From NCBI RefSeq assembly GCF_045290345.1, contig NZ_CP155447.1:5704001-5768000 (forward strand): 64,000 nucleotides of DNA, read 5' to 3'. The first letter of the stretch is position 1. Every line of letters begins with the position of its first letter. The notes below the pieces were generated by a model, which was given only the letters and a program-made list of their open reading frames with translations, was not told where the DNA came from and searched no databases. Origin of the DNA: Singulisphaera sp045290345. Its GTDB lineage: Bacteria; Planctomycetota; Planctomycetia; Isosphaerales; Isosphaeraceae. The position numbers were made by a program, and so were the translations under genes. This document shows positions 29,317 to 39,923 of the stretch, one piece after another.

Positions 29317-29483
29317 ACTCCAGCCACTCAGATCGATCCGCCTGGGCGAAACGTTTCGACGTGATCGCCGGGTCGGGGTCATCGTGCAGTCATCTTTTGT
29401 GAACTGGAACCGGCTTTCAGCCTGCGTGCATCTCAGTGGACGATGCGCGCCGGCTCTCCTTCAGGTCTGATCGGAGTGCGCGC

Positions 29484-30455
<972 letters not shown>

Positions 30456-30513
30456 GTCCAAGCCGACACCCTCAACATTCGCACCTGCACCTGTACACGC
30501 ATCGGAGTCGATC

Positions 30514-31917
30514 ATGACCAAGTCGATCGTTCTGGCCGTGGCCCTGATGGCGGCCGGCGGTTTCGCCATGGGGTGGCTGGCCTTCGGCTCGCGGGCTCGA
30601 ACCGCGCTGAACCCATCGGCGATCGAAACGGCCCAAAAAAATTCCGCGCGTCCGGTCGAGGTCGAGCGTCGCTACGTCCTGCGGCCCGAAGATATCCAGG
30701 CCGATCGCGAGACTCCGGCCCTCGCGGTCGACGACAAGGGCCACGTCGTCGTCGCCTGGGCCTCGCAGACCGGCGACCTCGAGCGCACAATTTATCTGCT
30801 CCGTTCCTCCGACGGTGGGACGAACTTCGCCCCGCCCGTCCCCTGGCGCAAAGTGCCGATCTATAAGTTCCAGTCGAAGTCGCCCGGCAAGACGATGGCC
30901 TTCTCAACCCACGTCCTGCCTCGACTCACGGCGAGCGCCGGATCGATCTGGCTCGGTTGGGTCGAAGCCATCAATGGCGGCCCCGACGTCCGTTACCTGG
31001 TCGCCCGCTCGACCGATGGTGGCACGTCGTTCGCGGAACCGGTCAGCGTTCACGGCGACAAGGCCGTGCGCCCTGGTTTTACCTCACTCTCGGCCGGAGC
31101 CGACGGGACGCTCTCCGCTTCCTGGCTCGACGGCCGGAGCCAAGGGCAACAACCGTTCTTCTCCCTCGGGACCAAAGGGGCGAACGGGTTCGGAACCGAG
31201 GAACTTGTTTTCGCCGGCCCCGACGGGAAAGGCATCTGCCCCTGCTGTGACCTCTCGACTGCGCGTTCGCCGCAAGGATCCACTTTCGTCGCCTTCCGCA
31301 ACAATGACTCGGGGCATCGCGACATCTACATTGCCCAATCCGAATCTGGCGAAAAGGTCACATTCAGTCCCCCGATCGCAGTCACCCCGGGACACTGGAA
31401 GTTCGAAGGCTGCCCCCACGATGGTCCCTCCCTGGCCTTGAGCGGCGATCGGCTTCACTTGCTCTGGATGGATGCCCATACGGGCAAAAACCGGGTGTAC
31501 GCCGCCAGCTCTGAACTCCCGTCGCTGAACTTCTCAGCCCGCGAGTTGAGCCAAGAATCGAAGGGGGCACAAGGTCACCCCAAGCTTCTCGCCGACTCGT
31601 CGGGGACCTTGCACGCCGTCTGGGACGAGAGTCTCGACCCCGCCCCCACGGCCGAAGGCGGACACGGTGGGGCCTCGCATTCCCATAACGCGACCTTGTC
31701 AGGCGGAGGCCGGGCGATCATGTACGCGATCTCCAAGGCGAACGGCGAATTCGGAACCGCCCGGGCGCTCGCGCCACACGCCGGTGCGTTTCAGCTCAAC
31801 CCGGCGATTGCCGTCGGCCCGACGGGCGACGTCTTCGTCGCCTGGAATGAACTCGACACCGAGGGCAAGCAGGTCGTCCTGGTCCGGCTCCCTCCCACGG
31901 AGCCTAACCGCCGATGA
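30514..31917 (+). CDS. Sialidase-fold (BNR-repeat) secreted protein with CPCC motif
   Basis: The 467-residue product has an N-terminal signal or anchor ('VLAVALMAAGGFAMGWLAFG') and a beta-propeller of the exo-alpha-sialidase type with Asp-box-like repeats ('RSSDGGTNFAPP', 'RSTDGGTSFAEP'). It also has 'GICPCCDLSTARS' and a His stretch 'GGHGGASHSHN', neither part of the sialidase pattern, which suggests a bound metal or redox-active disulfide. I do not assign sialidase activity: the Arg triad is not evident. The start follows GGAG; its stop overlaps the next start (ATGA at 31914), so it is coupled to the cytochrome c-thioredoxin gene. Confidence 0.75.
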   Translation: MTKSIVLAVALMAAGGFAMGWLAFGSRARTALNPSAIETAQKNSARPVEVERRYVLRPEDIQADRETPALAVDDKGHVVVAWASQTGDLERTIYLLRSSDGGTNFAPPVPWRKVPIYKFQSKSPGKTMAFSTHVLPRLTASAGSIWLGWVEAINGGPDVRYLVARSTDGGTSFAEPVSVHGDKAVRPGFTSLSAGADGTLSASWLDGRSQGQQPFFSLGTKGANGFGTEELVFAGPDGKGICPCCDLSTARSPQGSTFVAFRNNDSGHRDIYIAQSESGEKVTFSPPIAVTPGHWKFEGCPHDGPSLALSGDRLHLLWMDAHTGKNRVYAASSELPSLNFSARELSQESKGAQGHPKLLADSSGTLHAVWDESLDPAPTAEGGHGGASHSHNATLSGGGRAIMYAISKANGEFGTARALAPHAGAFQLNPAIAVGPTGDVFVAWNELDTEGKQVVLVRLPPTEPNRR

Positions 31918-32936
31918 ACCCATCATCGCCTGAGGGACTCGCCCAGACCGGCGAAGTCGACACACGCGGGGCTCAGCGAACCTCCCCCTCCGGTTCGGTC
32001 GCTCGATTCCTGGCGTGGACGGCCCTCGGCCTGGGGATGATGATCCTCTCAGCAGGGTTGGCTTGGTCGATTCGAGGGGGGATGGAGCCCCCTTCGCCTG
32101 CCCCTGAGAGCGCTCCGGTCGCGAACGTGGTCCCGCCTCCCGATCAGAAAAGCGTGCTCTTCAAAAAAGGGAGGCTGACGTACCAGGTTCACTGCACTCG
32201 TTGCCACGGCCCCGAGGGACGGGGCGATGGTCCCGACGCCGCGGTGCTTCGTCCTCCCCCTCGCGATTTTGCCGCCCGCCCCTGGACGCACGGAGAAACC
32301 ACCGAAGCCATCCGCACAGTGATCCTCCAAGGGATTCCCGGCACCGCGATGACCGGTTGGAGCCATCTCCTCTCCTCACAAGAGCTCGACGCGGTTGTCG
32401 ACTACGTGCGATCGCTCGGCGCTCCGCCGCGGGAAATCAAGGTAAGCGACACCCCAACGACCCTCTTGCGTCAGGCAGGGTTCGAACCGATCGAGCCCGC
32501 GATCGCCGCATCACCACTGACCTTCGAAGGACTCGACGGCCGTAAGCGGACCCTCGATCAGGAGCAAGGGAAAGCGATCCTTCTCGTCTTCTGGGGAACC
32601 ACCTGCGCCCCTTGCATGGAAGAACTCCCCTCCTTGGATCGGCTCGCAAGTGAGTTTGCCCACGCCCCACTTGCCGTACTCCCGATTTGCATCGACGAGG
32701 CCGACGATGCCCTCGTGCGCGAAGTAGAGCGAACGCGCACCAGGCAACTCCCCTTACTCGTGGATCGGACCGGCCTGGCTCGGATCCAATACGACGTGCA
32801 GTCGATTCCCTACGCTGTGCTGATCGATTCCGAAGGCCGTCAAATCGGACGGGCACAAGGGTGCAAAGACTGGTCGACCGAGGCCGTTCGCGAGCTCCTT
32901 CGGACCGTCACGTCCCGATCGGCCAACTCGGAGTAG
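31914..32936 (+). CDS. Membrane-anchored cytochrome c-thioredoxin fusion
   Basis: The 340-residue product has one N-terminal membrane helix (about 32-52), then a c-type cytochrome domain (about 80-165; haem motif 'CTRCHG' and a possible distal Met in 'GIPGTAMTGW'), then a TlpA/AhpC-type thioredoxin domain (about 190-330; 'FWGTTCAPCMEELPSL' with CxxC, and cis-Pro region 'SIPYAVLID'). It would place a haem and a thiol-disulfide centre on one periplasmic chain. Coupled by a 4-bp overlap to the sialidase-fold protein upstream. Confidence 0.85.
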   Translation: MNPSSPEGLAQTGEVDTRGAQRTSPSGSVARFLAWTALGLGMMILSAGLAWSIRGGMEPPSPAPESAPVANVVPPPDQKSVLFKKGRLTYQVHCTRCHGPEGRGDGPDAAVLRPPPRDFAARPWTHGETTEAIRTVILQGIPGTAMTGWSHLLSSQELDAVVDYVRSLGAPPREIKVSDTPTTLLRQAGFEPIEPAIAASPLTFEGLDGRKRTLDQEQGKAILLVFWGTTCAPCMEELPSLDRLASEFAHAPLAVLPICIDEADDALVREVERTRTRQLPLLVDRTGLARIQYDVQSIPYAVLIDSEGRQIGRAQGCKDWSTEAVRELLRTVTSRSANSE

Positions 32937-33703
32937 CCGATTCCACTCGTTGGCGTTGATACTCGACTGCTCCCCTGGGTGCGGGAGGATTGGGCCGACA
33001 AGCCGCGCGGCTGGGCGAGTGCTACGCCTTGCCGTTGCGGAAATCTCCCGGCGGAATGACGAGGGAGTAAGGCCACCGATTGAGCGCCAGCAGATGCTGA
33101 ACTTCACATCGACCTGTCCTGAGCAGCGGCGGAACGTACTTGAGCTCCTGACGCCATTCTTCCGAGCCTCCGGCAAGGGTGGCCGTGCACTCTCACTCTT
33201 GAAACCTCATCTCATCATCTCGATTTTCCATTACAGCCTTGACATCCGTCATCGCCCCAGCGATTTTTATAACATTTGAGGGCTTAAAATCGATGATAAC
33301 CGATGTATTGTATTACAGCGGTTATCGGTCGTATTGCAGACAAGCAGAGGAAAAATGGCCAGGCCAAATTGTTGTCCGAGCCACAAAAGAAGTCCTCTGA
33401 CTCCTTGAGTCCCGAGAGATCCGAGTTCGAGAGGGCCGATACCCGTTCCCATCATTTCCATGCGTCCCCCCCCCGCAAGCAAACGGCTGTAGCGGCTGAC
33501 ACTCATGCAAAGCTCAACCGACATGACTCATCGATGAACGGTCCTAGGAAATGCGGACCGAGAATCATCGCCTTGAGATTGTCATGTGTGCGCATGTGTG
33601 TCGGCCTTGTGGTTCTACCAGTTTCATGTTCATTGATGAATTCTGAGGCGATCCACCAACATCGCAACGTTGCTAAGGATCCCATACTCCCGGGGGGGGA
33701 ACG
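32937..33703. other. Long intergenic region
   Basis: This 767-base region holds a possible gene fragment on the minus strand (33022-33192, separate entry) and an AT-rich inverted repeat GATAACCG (33295-33302) with CGGTTATC (33319-33326). The rest has mixed composition and no open frame with coding character. The promoter of the TPR gene is expected near its right end. Confidence 0.45.
33022..33192 (-). pseudogene. Possible C-terminal fragment of an unknown gene
   Basis: On the minus strand, after a TGA at 33193-33195, an open frame of about 56 codons reads protein-like to a TAG at 33022-33024, including 'EEWRQELKYVPPLLRTG' and 'LLALNRWPYSLVIPPGDFRN'. No start codon with ribosome site is visible and the upstream part is absent. 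It may be the tail of a lost gene. I do not recognise the family. Confidence 0.3.
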
Positions 33704-34276
33704 ATGACCACGCGGCAAGTTTTCTTCGTGATCGCCATCGCAGTTGGCTTGATCATCTTCGTCAGCATGACGATCTACCAACTGCTCAGTCCTACGCAAC
33801 GCGCCTTGAAGAAGGCGAAGCGGGGAGACGTTGCGGGGGCCGAAGCCGATCTCCAGGACCTTCTCCGGAAGGGAGAGTCGGCGGGCACCCGCGCGACGCT
33901 CGGCCAAGTCTATCTCCTCGCTGGCCGGCCGCAGGAGGCAGAGGGCGAACTCCGGCAGGCCGTCGAAATGGGCAAGCGAACGGCCGGAACTCTCAACTCG
34001 CTCGGTTGGGCGCTCGTCCAGCTCAATCGCGTTGAGGAGGCCTTGCCGATCGCCGAGGAGGCTCACAAAAAGGCGCACGAAGATTTCGAGGTGTACTGCC
34101 TCTATTGCGGTTTGATGGCGGAGAACGGCCGGGCCCACGAAGTCACCAAGCTCTACGAGTTTCTCAAGACGACCGCCGCCCAGATTCAAAAGATGAACGC
34201 TGCGAAATTTCGGAGCGAACTGGCTGACAAATACGAATTCGCCAAGTCGCGGATGGTCGCCGCCGGCCTTGCCTGA
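33704..34276 (+). CDS. Membrane-anchored TPR protein
   Basis: The 190-residue product has an N-terminal membrane helix ('QVFFVIAIAVGLIIFVSMTI') and three to four tetratricopeptide-like helical repeats ('GDVAGAEADLQDLLRKGES', 'GRPQEAEGELRQAVEMG', 'NRVEEALPIAEEAHKKA'). TPRs bind partner proteins; the partner is unknown. The ATG at 33704 follows a GGGGGGA run at 33693-33700. It is on the same strand as, and about 120 bases before, another small membrane protein gene. Confidence 0.8.
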   Translation: MTTRQVFFVIAIAVGLIIFVSMTIYQLLSPTQRALKKAKRGDVAGAEADLQDLLRKGESAGTRATLGQVYLLAGRPQEAEGELRQAVEMGKRTAGTLNSLGWALVQLNRVEEALPIAEEAHKKAHEDFEVYCLYCGLMAENGRAHEVTKLYEFLKTTAAQIQKMNAAKFRSELADKYEFAKSRMVAAGLA

Positions 34277-34399
34277 TAAGTCGACCGTCGCCGCAACGCT
34301 CCCAGACTGCACTGCCCACGCTGGCCGGGTCTTCGTTCAGTGGCCGGGGCCGCCGGACTTGGGAGCCGGGCGTTCAACTCCTCCTTGAGAGACATCAAA

Positions 34400-34915
34400 A
34401 TGGCTGTGCAACTCTCATGCGTCGATCGGGATCACAAGGGCGAATTGTGGTCGCTCGACCTGGATCGCGAAAGGGTCGTCGTCCGAGACGCCTCGGGAGC
34501 TCCGGTCGCGGAGTTCACCCCTGAAGAGGCGGTGGGTCGCTTCCAAATGCCGAGCTTTTCGGAAAACGTCAAGCACTTCGGGATCCAACTGGAGAGCTCG
34601 ATCTTTCACTTCGCGGTTCCCAAGGATGGTCTCCGCGAGATCAAGGCCCTGATCAACCGGACGATCGTCGCCTCGGGTCCCGAGGCGATCCTGTCGATCA
34701 GGAATCGCGCGATCCGGGATACTCTCGTCGGCTTGGTCTGCGCAGTGGGAGGCGTCGTACTGACTGTCGGGAGCTACGTGTCGGCCGCGAACAAACCTCA
34801 GGGCGGCGAATACACCATCACTTATGGGTTGGTGCTTTTCGGTTTCGCCATATTTTGCAAGGGCGTGTACGGTCTCATCCAATACGGTCAAGTCCGGAGC
34901 CTGGCTGAATCGTGA
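34400..34915 (+). CDS. Small two-helix membrane protein, unknown
   Basis: The 171-residue product has a soluble N-terminal half ('WSLDLDRERVVVRDASGAP', a beta-rich stretch) and two membrane helices near the C-terminus ('TLVGLVCAVGGVVLTVGSYV' and 'GLVLFGFAIFCKGVYGLI'). I recognise no family. The ATG at 34400 is chosen because the longer frame from GTG at 34340 is Gly/Ala-rich and lacks a ribosome site. Downstream, 34916-35170 is a short convergent gap with a weak GCGGAC/GTCCGC hairpin (34924-34945). Confidence 0.65.
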   Translation: MAVQLSCVDRDHKGELWSLDLDRERVVVRDASGAPVAEFTPEEAVGRFQMPSFSENVKHFGIQLESSIFHFAVPKDGLREIKALINRTIVASGPEAILSIRNRAIRDTLVGLVCAVGGVVLTVGSYVSAANKPQGGEYTITYGLVLFGFAIFCKGVYGLIQYGQVRSLAES

Positions 34916-35170
34916 GGGGGGCCGCGGACCGACTCTCAAGTCCGCGTCATCCCCAGCGGCCAGTGATCGTCGGACTTCGTGATTGCCCGCCGAGGCTTCG
35001 GAATTATCCTCCCCTCCCCCCCGAATTCCGAGAGCCATCCCATGGCCAGCGTCAGGTCCGAGAACCTGTCTGAGATGGACTCTTGCCGGGTGGGCACGGC
35101 CTGACCGCCTTTTTTTGACCAGCGTCTTGGAGACGGGCGAGGAGCAATCGCCCAGGCCGAGAAATCTGCG

Positions 35171-36058
35171 TTACAACGACTCACGACGCTTGAACATCGT
35201 GATCTCGTTACCGCGTGGGTTATGCGAAACCTCGTCCATGAAGGTCCGGATCAAGAGCAGCCCGCGCCCGCTGGCTCGCTCGAGATTGGCGGGATCGTTC
35301 GGATCGGGGAGTGCGCCCGGGTCGTACCCGGGCCCATCATCGCGAATGACGTAGGCGACTCCCTCGGCGGTTTCACGCTCAGTCACATTCACCCTGCGCT
35401 CGCAGTACGGTGAAACAGGTCGTCGGCTCCTGGCGAGTCCGTAATAGGTCGCTTCGTCATCCTCGCGGAGGGATGAGTCGAGTTCGAGGTTGCCATGGAG
35501 GATCGCGTTGCTCAAGGCCTCGCTCAGCGCGACGTTCACCCGGATCATCCCGGTCCCGTCGCAGAGCCGCTTTCTCGCGGCATTCTCGGCGAGATGGGCG
35601 ACCAGGCCCGGTATGAGCGTGACATCGTTTTCGAGGATGTAGTGCGATTCTGTCCGGTCCCAGCAGCCGGGCTGCCTCCGCTCGACCTTTTCCTGGCTCG
35701 TAAGTTCCAGGATGTTTCCGACGGTCTGGATCATGTCTCGCGCCATGCGACGCTTGGGAACGTAGCTGGCGGCTCCCCGCTGCAGGGCCTCGGCCGCGAT
35801 CTCCTCGCTGCCATGAGCACTCATCAAAATCACCGGGATGAGCGGATAGCTGAGGCGGACCGCCTGCACCAGTTCCAGTCCGTCCATCTCGGGCATCTGG
35901 AGGTCAGTCAGCACGAGGTCGGTGGCCCCGTGCTTGAGCGCCGCGATCGCCTCACGCCCATTCTTGGCGATCGCAACGCCATGACCAGCCGCTTCCAGCA
36001 TGCGGCGGAGGGCCAGCGCCTGCGTCGGGCTGTCCTCTGCGACGAGGATCCGTGCCAT
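35171..36058 (-). CDS. Response regulator fused to RsbW-like ATPase
   Basis: The 295-residue product has a receiver domain (about 1-125; phosphorylatable Asp in 'LVLTDLQMPEMDG', Lys in 'YVPKRRM') followed by a GHKL ATPase of the RsbW/SpoIIAB anti-sigma type (about 145-290; N-box 'VALSEALSNAILHGN', G1 'IRDDGPGYDP', 'ASGRGLLLIRTFMDEVSHN'). It lacks a histidine phosphoacceptor domain, so it is more likely a serine kinase/anti-sigma switch controlled by phosphorylation than a sensor kinase. The ATG at 36058 follows GGGAG. Together with the SpoIIE-type phosphatase at 8746 it suggests partner switching in this organism; the cognate STAS antagonist is not in the window. Confidence 0.87.
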   Translation of the reverse strand: MARILVAEDSPTQALALRRMLEAAGHGVAIAKNGREAIAALKHGATDLVLTDLQMPEMDGLELVQAVRLSYPLIPVILMSAHGSEEIAAEALQRGAASYVPKRRMARDMIQTVGNILELTSQEKVERRQPGCWDRTESHYILENDVTLIPGLVAHLAENAARKRLCDGTGMIRVNVALSEALSNAILHGNLELDSSLREDDEATYYGLARSRRPVSPYCERRVNVTERETAEGVAYVIRDDGPGYDPGALPDPNDPANLERASGRGLLLIRTFMDEVSHNPRGNEITMFKRRESL

Positions 36059-36317
36059 GCGAAACTCCCAGAGACCAAGCGGGCGACATTGGGCGAGGGT
36101 CCAGGGGCAACCCGCGTCACCCCTCGCCGTCAACCCAACCCTTCAAGACTGTCTTTAGTCTAGAACAGGTCAGCCGCAGTGGCGACCGGGAACGGACTTT
36201 CTCAACGGCCGGGGAACGGTCAACCCGACTGAGTCGGCCTCCTCACGAATCGGAATCCCTCCCACGCGGCAACCACAGACCAGGGTGTGCCACAAAGTAC
36301 GGACATGTCCGGGTTAC

Positions 36318-37952
36318 TTAAGGGGAAGCGGGGGGCCGCGGCCCCAAGGTCGAGTACCAAGCCAAAAGGGCGAGCAGAAAGGACGACAGAAGCATCAGGG
36401 AAAGGATGATGAGCAGGGCGTCGGCCCCGAACCGCAGCGAGGGGCTGGCATTATCGTTCAAGCCCCCCGTATCGATCGGCAGAATGCCGAGAAGGTGGCC
36501 GGACAGGAGAAAGAGAGTCGACATCGAGAGCAAAAGACCGGCCCAGAGTGACCAGGCTTTGTTCCGGAGCGCGGACAAGCCGATCCCGATCAGCGGCATG
36601 CCAAACCCGACAATGCACCGAGCGAGGTGAAACATGAGTTGGCGAGGATTTTCGACTGTGATCAGGCCAAAGCCGAGCAGGGCGAAACCGCTCGACGCTC
36701 GGGCCAGCATCGCCAGGCCGAGACCCACCGCGAAGAGCCCCGCGAGACGGATCTGTTGTGGGGAACGAGCTCGAAAGAGTACGGCCTGGAACAGCCCGTA
36801 CTGCCGGGCCTGGATCGGTTGGCCGTCGAGATAACGTTCCAGATCATCCGCGAAGGCCTCGGCCGAACCATACCGACGCCTCGGCTCTTTCTCGAGACAC
36901 TTCAGGCAAATCGCCTCCAGGGCCCGGTCGACCCGCTGATTCAGCCTCCGGGGCGGAACCGGAAGTTGCTCACGAAGCCGCAGGAGGATTTCCGAAAGGG
37001 ACTCGCCCTGGATCGGAGGCTTCTCGGTGAACATGGCATAGAAGACGGCTCCGAGCCCATAGACGTCGCTCGCGACGGTCACTTCCGCACGATGCCCCTC
37101 TGCCTGCTCCGGAGCCATGTAGGCCGGAGTCCCGATGACCATCCCCGAAATCGTCACGTCGGCCTCGACGCCGAACCGCTTCGCCAGACCGAAATCGGCG
37201 ATCTGAGGCCTCCCCTCGGAATCGAGCAGGATATTCGACGGCTTCAGGTCTCGGTGGAGAATCCCGCGCTGATGCGCATAATGAACGGCACGCGCGACCT
37301 GAGCCATCAGAATCGCCGCGGCGCGTGGATCGGCGGCATAGCGAGTCAGGTGCTCGGCCAGGCTCCCTCCGTCGAGCAAACGCATACTGAAATAGCACGT
37401 TTCCTCGAACTCCCCAACCTCGTAGATCGGGACGATGTGCGGATGATCGAGCAGCGCCATCGTCTCGGCCTCGATCCGGAACCGCTGCAAGTTCTTGGCC
37501 GAGCCCCAGGCGCCGGAGTCGATCGTTTTGAGCGCGACCAGACGATGGAGGCTCCGCTGCCGGGCGCGGTAGACCACGCCCATGCCACCCCGTGCGATCT
37601 CACCCAGCAACTCGTAATCGCCCAGTCGAGACCCCAGCCGGTTCCGTTCGAATAGGAGCGAGCCAAGGCTTTCGTCCCACTCCGCGTCGGAAAAAGGGGG
37701 CGTGCAAGTGCCTCCGGAAGCGGGGGGCGAGTCGGCATCCCCCAAGGCGATCTGCAGGACATCCAGACAGGCCCTCAACCGATCGGCAATCGCCGCGTTC
37801 TCTGCCAACAGTCGCGCCGGGTCGACCTGACGGCCCGCCTCTAACGCAGCCAGAAAAGGCTCGAGGACCCGGGCGACATCGGCATCGACCTCACCATCAG
37901 CCTCAGCCTCGACATCCATGGAAAGACTTGGCGGCAACTCGTTGTGGCTCAT
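36318..37952 (-). CDS. Membrane Ser/Thr protein kinase (Hanks type)
   Basis: The 544-residue product has an N-terminal region without a known domain (1-110), a kinase domain (about 112-375) and a C-terminal part with about four membrane helices. Kinase motifs are complete: glycine loop 'GEIARGGMGVVYRA', 'VALKTID' (ATP Lys), 'HRDLKPSNILLD' (catalytic loop), 'DFGLAKRFG', and 'GTPAYMAPEQAEG'. Its start overlaps the stop of the sigma factor gene by 4 bp, so the two are made together. In planctomycetes such pairs form a group in which the kinase replaces a classical anti-sigma factor; that the kinase acts on this sigma is inference. Confidence 0.9.
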   Translation of the reverse strand: MSHNELPPSLSMDVEAEADGEVDADVARVLEPFLAALEAGRQVDPARLLAENAAIADRLRACLDVLQIALGDADSPPASGGTCTPPFSDAEWDESLGSLLFERNRLGSRLGDYELLGEIARGGMGVVYRARQRSLHRLVALKTIDSGAWGSAKNLQRFRIEAETMALLDHPHIVPIYEVGEFEETCYFSMRLLDGGSLAEHLTRYAADPRAAAILMAQVARAVHYAHQRGILHRDLKPSNILLDSEGRPQIADFGLAKRFGVEADVTISGMVIGTPAYMAPEQAEGHRAEVTVASDVYGLGAVFYAMFTEKPPIQGESLSEILLRLREQLPVPPRRLNQRVDRALEAICLKCLEKEPRRRYGSAEAFADDLERYLDGQPIQARQYGLFQAVLFRARSPQQIRLAGLFAVGLGLAMLARASSGFALLGFGLITVENPRQLMFHLARCIVGFGMPLIGIGLSALRNKAWSLWAGLLLSMSTLFLLSGHLLGILPIDTGGLNDNASPSLRFGADALLIILSLMLLSSFLLALLAWYSTLGPRPPASP

Positions 37953-38551
37953 CGGAATCCCTCCAATGCCTGCCGGAGCGTCAGCATCGCCCGGGTCCAA
38001 AGCTTGCGAACAGCGTTGGTCGACCGCCCCATCCGGGCCGCGATCTCCTCGATTGGAACCTGCTCCACATTGCGGAGGACGAAGACTTCGCGGTAAGCCT
38101 TCGGCAGTTGCTCGAGCGCCTCGGCGATCAGGACCGATCGCTCGTGGTTCATGGCAATGGCGATGGGAGAAGGGCCCGCGTCCGCCAAGGGGTGTCGCAC
38201 GTCCAGGTTCGCTCGTTCGAGCGACTCCTGGCGTCGAGGGTTACGAGCCTGCGACCTGTGATACCTGGACTGATCGATCAAGGTGTGAATCAGAATGCGA
38301 CGAAGCCAGGCGACCAGCTCCGGCTCCCCCTCACCGAGGAAGCGCGCGAATTCCCGATGCGCCTTGAGAAACGTTTCCTGCACGACGTCAGACGGATCGA
38401 GCTGCGTCCGCAATGTCTGGCCGATCAGGGAGCGGCCCATCAGTCGGAGATAATCGCGGTAGTGCTCCAGCAACAGCCCACGCGCCGCGACGTCGCCGCC
38501 TCGGGCTAACTCGAGGTAACGGCCAAGGGCCGCAGCATCACGGATGTTCAT
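37949..38551 (-). CDS. ECF RNA polymerase sigma factor
   Basis: The 200-residue product has sigma region 2 ('LRTQLDPSDVVQETFLKAHREF', 'LVAWLRRILIHTLIDQSRYHRS') and region 4 ('LEQLPKAYREVFVLRNVEQVPIEEIAARMGRSTNAVRKLWTRAMLTL', quoted here as the helix-turn-helix segment in parts). No region 1 or 3 is present, as expected for extracytoplasmic function sigmas. I start it at the ATG at 38551, which has GGAGG seven bases upstream; longer frames exist. The last bases overlap the kinase start (ATGA). Confidence 0.9.
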   Translation of the reverse strand: MNIRDAAALGRYLELARGGDVAARGLLLEHYRDYLRLMGRSLIGQTLRTQLDPSDVVQETFLKAHREFARFLGEGEPELVAWLRRILIHTLIDQSRYHRSQARNPRRQESLERANLDVRHPLADAGPSPIAIAMNHERSVLIAEALEQLPKAYREVFVLRNVEQVPIEEIAARMGRSTNAVRKLWTRAMLTLRQALEGFR

Positions 38552-39225
38552 TGGCGAGCCTCCGCTCATTCCGAGAACCGAAACTCGACAGACCATCAAG
38601 TGAATTCGTATCTATCGAAGCTTTTTCCTTTACCAAATCTCCATTCGTTCAAGGGGCAGGAATTTCCTCGTCATTGCATCACAATTTCAGGCACGGGGCA
38701 ATCTGGTACTCTCCCGTGTGGATCGTACCACGACCCCGCCAGCCACACACAAACACCCACGCACCAACGTAAACGTCTCCCAGGTTTGCTCCAGCATGGG
38801 TGCTCATCCGTGATTTTTCGCCGATTTCGCGAACGGCCGCATAACAACAAATAATCGATACCATTCCCGATTGTCAAGAATACCTATTTTGTTACGTTTT
38901 TTACACATCTGGATATTTCAATTGAAAAACAACAATTTCCGGCTTGTTTTTCCTGCGATTACGTCCTTCCTTATTAGGAGGAACACCTCGTCGAGGGTGA
39001 GATCGTAGCGCCAAGAGGCGGCCGGAATATCCTGGCACCGCGAGAACGGCGTCACGAACGGAGACAGCCCCCCAAAAAAGCCTGTCAGCCGTGTGAATCG
39101 TCGGGGGAGAGGTTAACCCAAGCTCGAACCGCGAGACTCGATCGGGAAGGATCGATCGGCCCCTCGTCCTCCTTGGCAACTCCTCATCTGCGAACGAGTG
39201 GGCCCAGGACGAAAGGACGAAAACA
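38552..39225. other. AT-rich intergenic region
   Basis: These 674 bases between the sigma factor start and the next gene contain no coding frame with coding character. The part around 38840-38960 is markedly AT-rich for this genome and probably carries promoters for one or both flanking genes. Confidence 0.5.
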
Positions 39226-39588
39226 ATGAGAAAGCCGCGACGCGCCTGTAGGCTTCAGGTCGAGTCCCTGGAGGACAAGGCCGCACCTTCTTCGTTCGTG
39301 CCGGTGTTGACACAGAATACGTTCAATAGCGTCATGCAACAACTTAAGCAGGCGGCGGGCACCTACTCCAAGACGCAAAATGCCGCTCAGTTCAACGCCC
39401 GAGTCACCCAACTCTCCTCTCGGATCCCGTTCGGTCGCGCCCAGCTACTTCCCATCTGGCAGGAGAACCAGACCATCTACACCGGGGTCCGAGATGGCTC
39501 GGGCGCAGTCATGACCCAAGAGATGCAGGCAACCCTCATCGTCTACGTCCGGGCAGGAGTCCAGGCCGGGGCCTTCCGATTCCAGTGA
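39226..39588 (+). CDS. Small secreted protein with planctomycete N-terminal motif
   Basis: The 120-residue product begins MRKPRRACRLQVESLEDKAA, the same type of basic 'LExLEDxxAPS' N-terminus seen in planctomycete extracellular proteins and, in variant form, in the large protein at 20493-23402. The remainder is a small alpha-rich domain without Cys. I recognise no named family. The ATG at 39226 follows AAAGGA. Confidence 0.72.
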   Translation: MRKPRRACRLQVESLEDKAAPSSFVPVLTQNTFNSVMQQLKQAAGTYSKTQNAAQFNARVTQLSSRIPFGRAQLLPIWQENQTIYTGVRDGSGAVMTQEMQATLIVYVRAGVQAGAFRFQ

Positions 39589-39923
39589 TCCAGGCCTCTC
39601 GCGGAACGAGGCGGGATCGAAATCGGAGCGGCCTCGTTTCGGCCGCTGACTCGGAGTGGCGTGCGTCCACCCGCGCCAGGCTCTGAAGAAGGCCGGGGCA
39701 CTTCGATTTCCCTCGTTCCCCGGCTCACATCGGCCGAAGAAAAGGCGGGCGCCCTTGCGGGTCGACCGCGGCTGGTGGGGCTGGAGGGCGCCGTCAGCCC
39801 CCCCTTCCCCATTTTCGGTCCCGCTCGCTGGGGCCCGAGGACGGACTCCCAGGTCTCTCGCCCCAGATCGAGAAGGCGGGTGGGCCCCCGCAATTCCCAG
39901 CGGATCGAAACCGAGGCGGTAGC
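39589..39923. other. Convergent intergenic region with weak hairpin
   Basis: These 335 bases lie between two convergent stops. GAACGAGGC near 39603 can pair with GCCTCGTTTC near 39629, giving a weak terminator-like hairpin after the small secreted protein gene. No gene is seen. Confidence 0.4.

Noticed and set aside
33503..34312. Open frame of 269 residues on the minus strand
   Set aside because: Mostly antisense of the TPR gene at 33704, which has the membrane helix and ribosome site.
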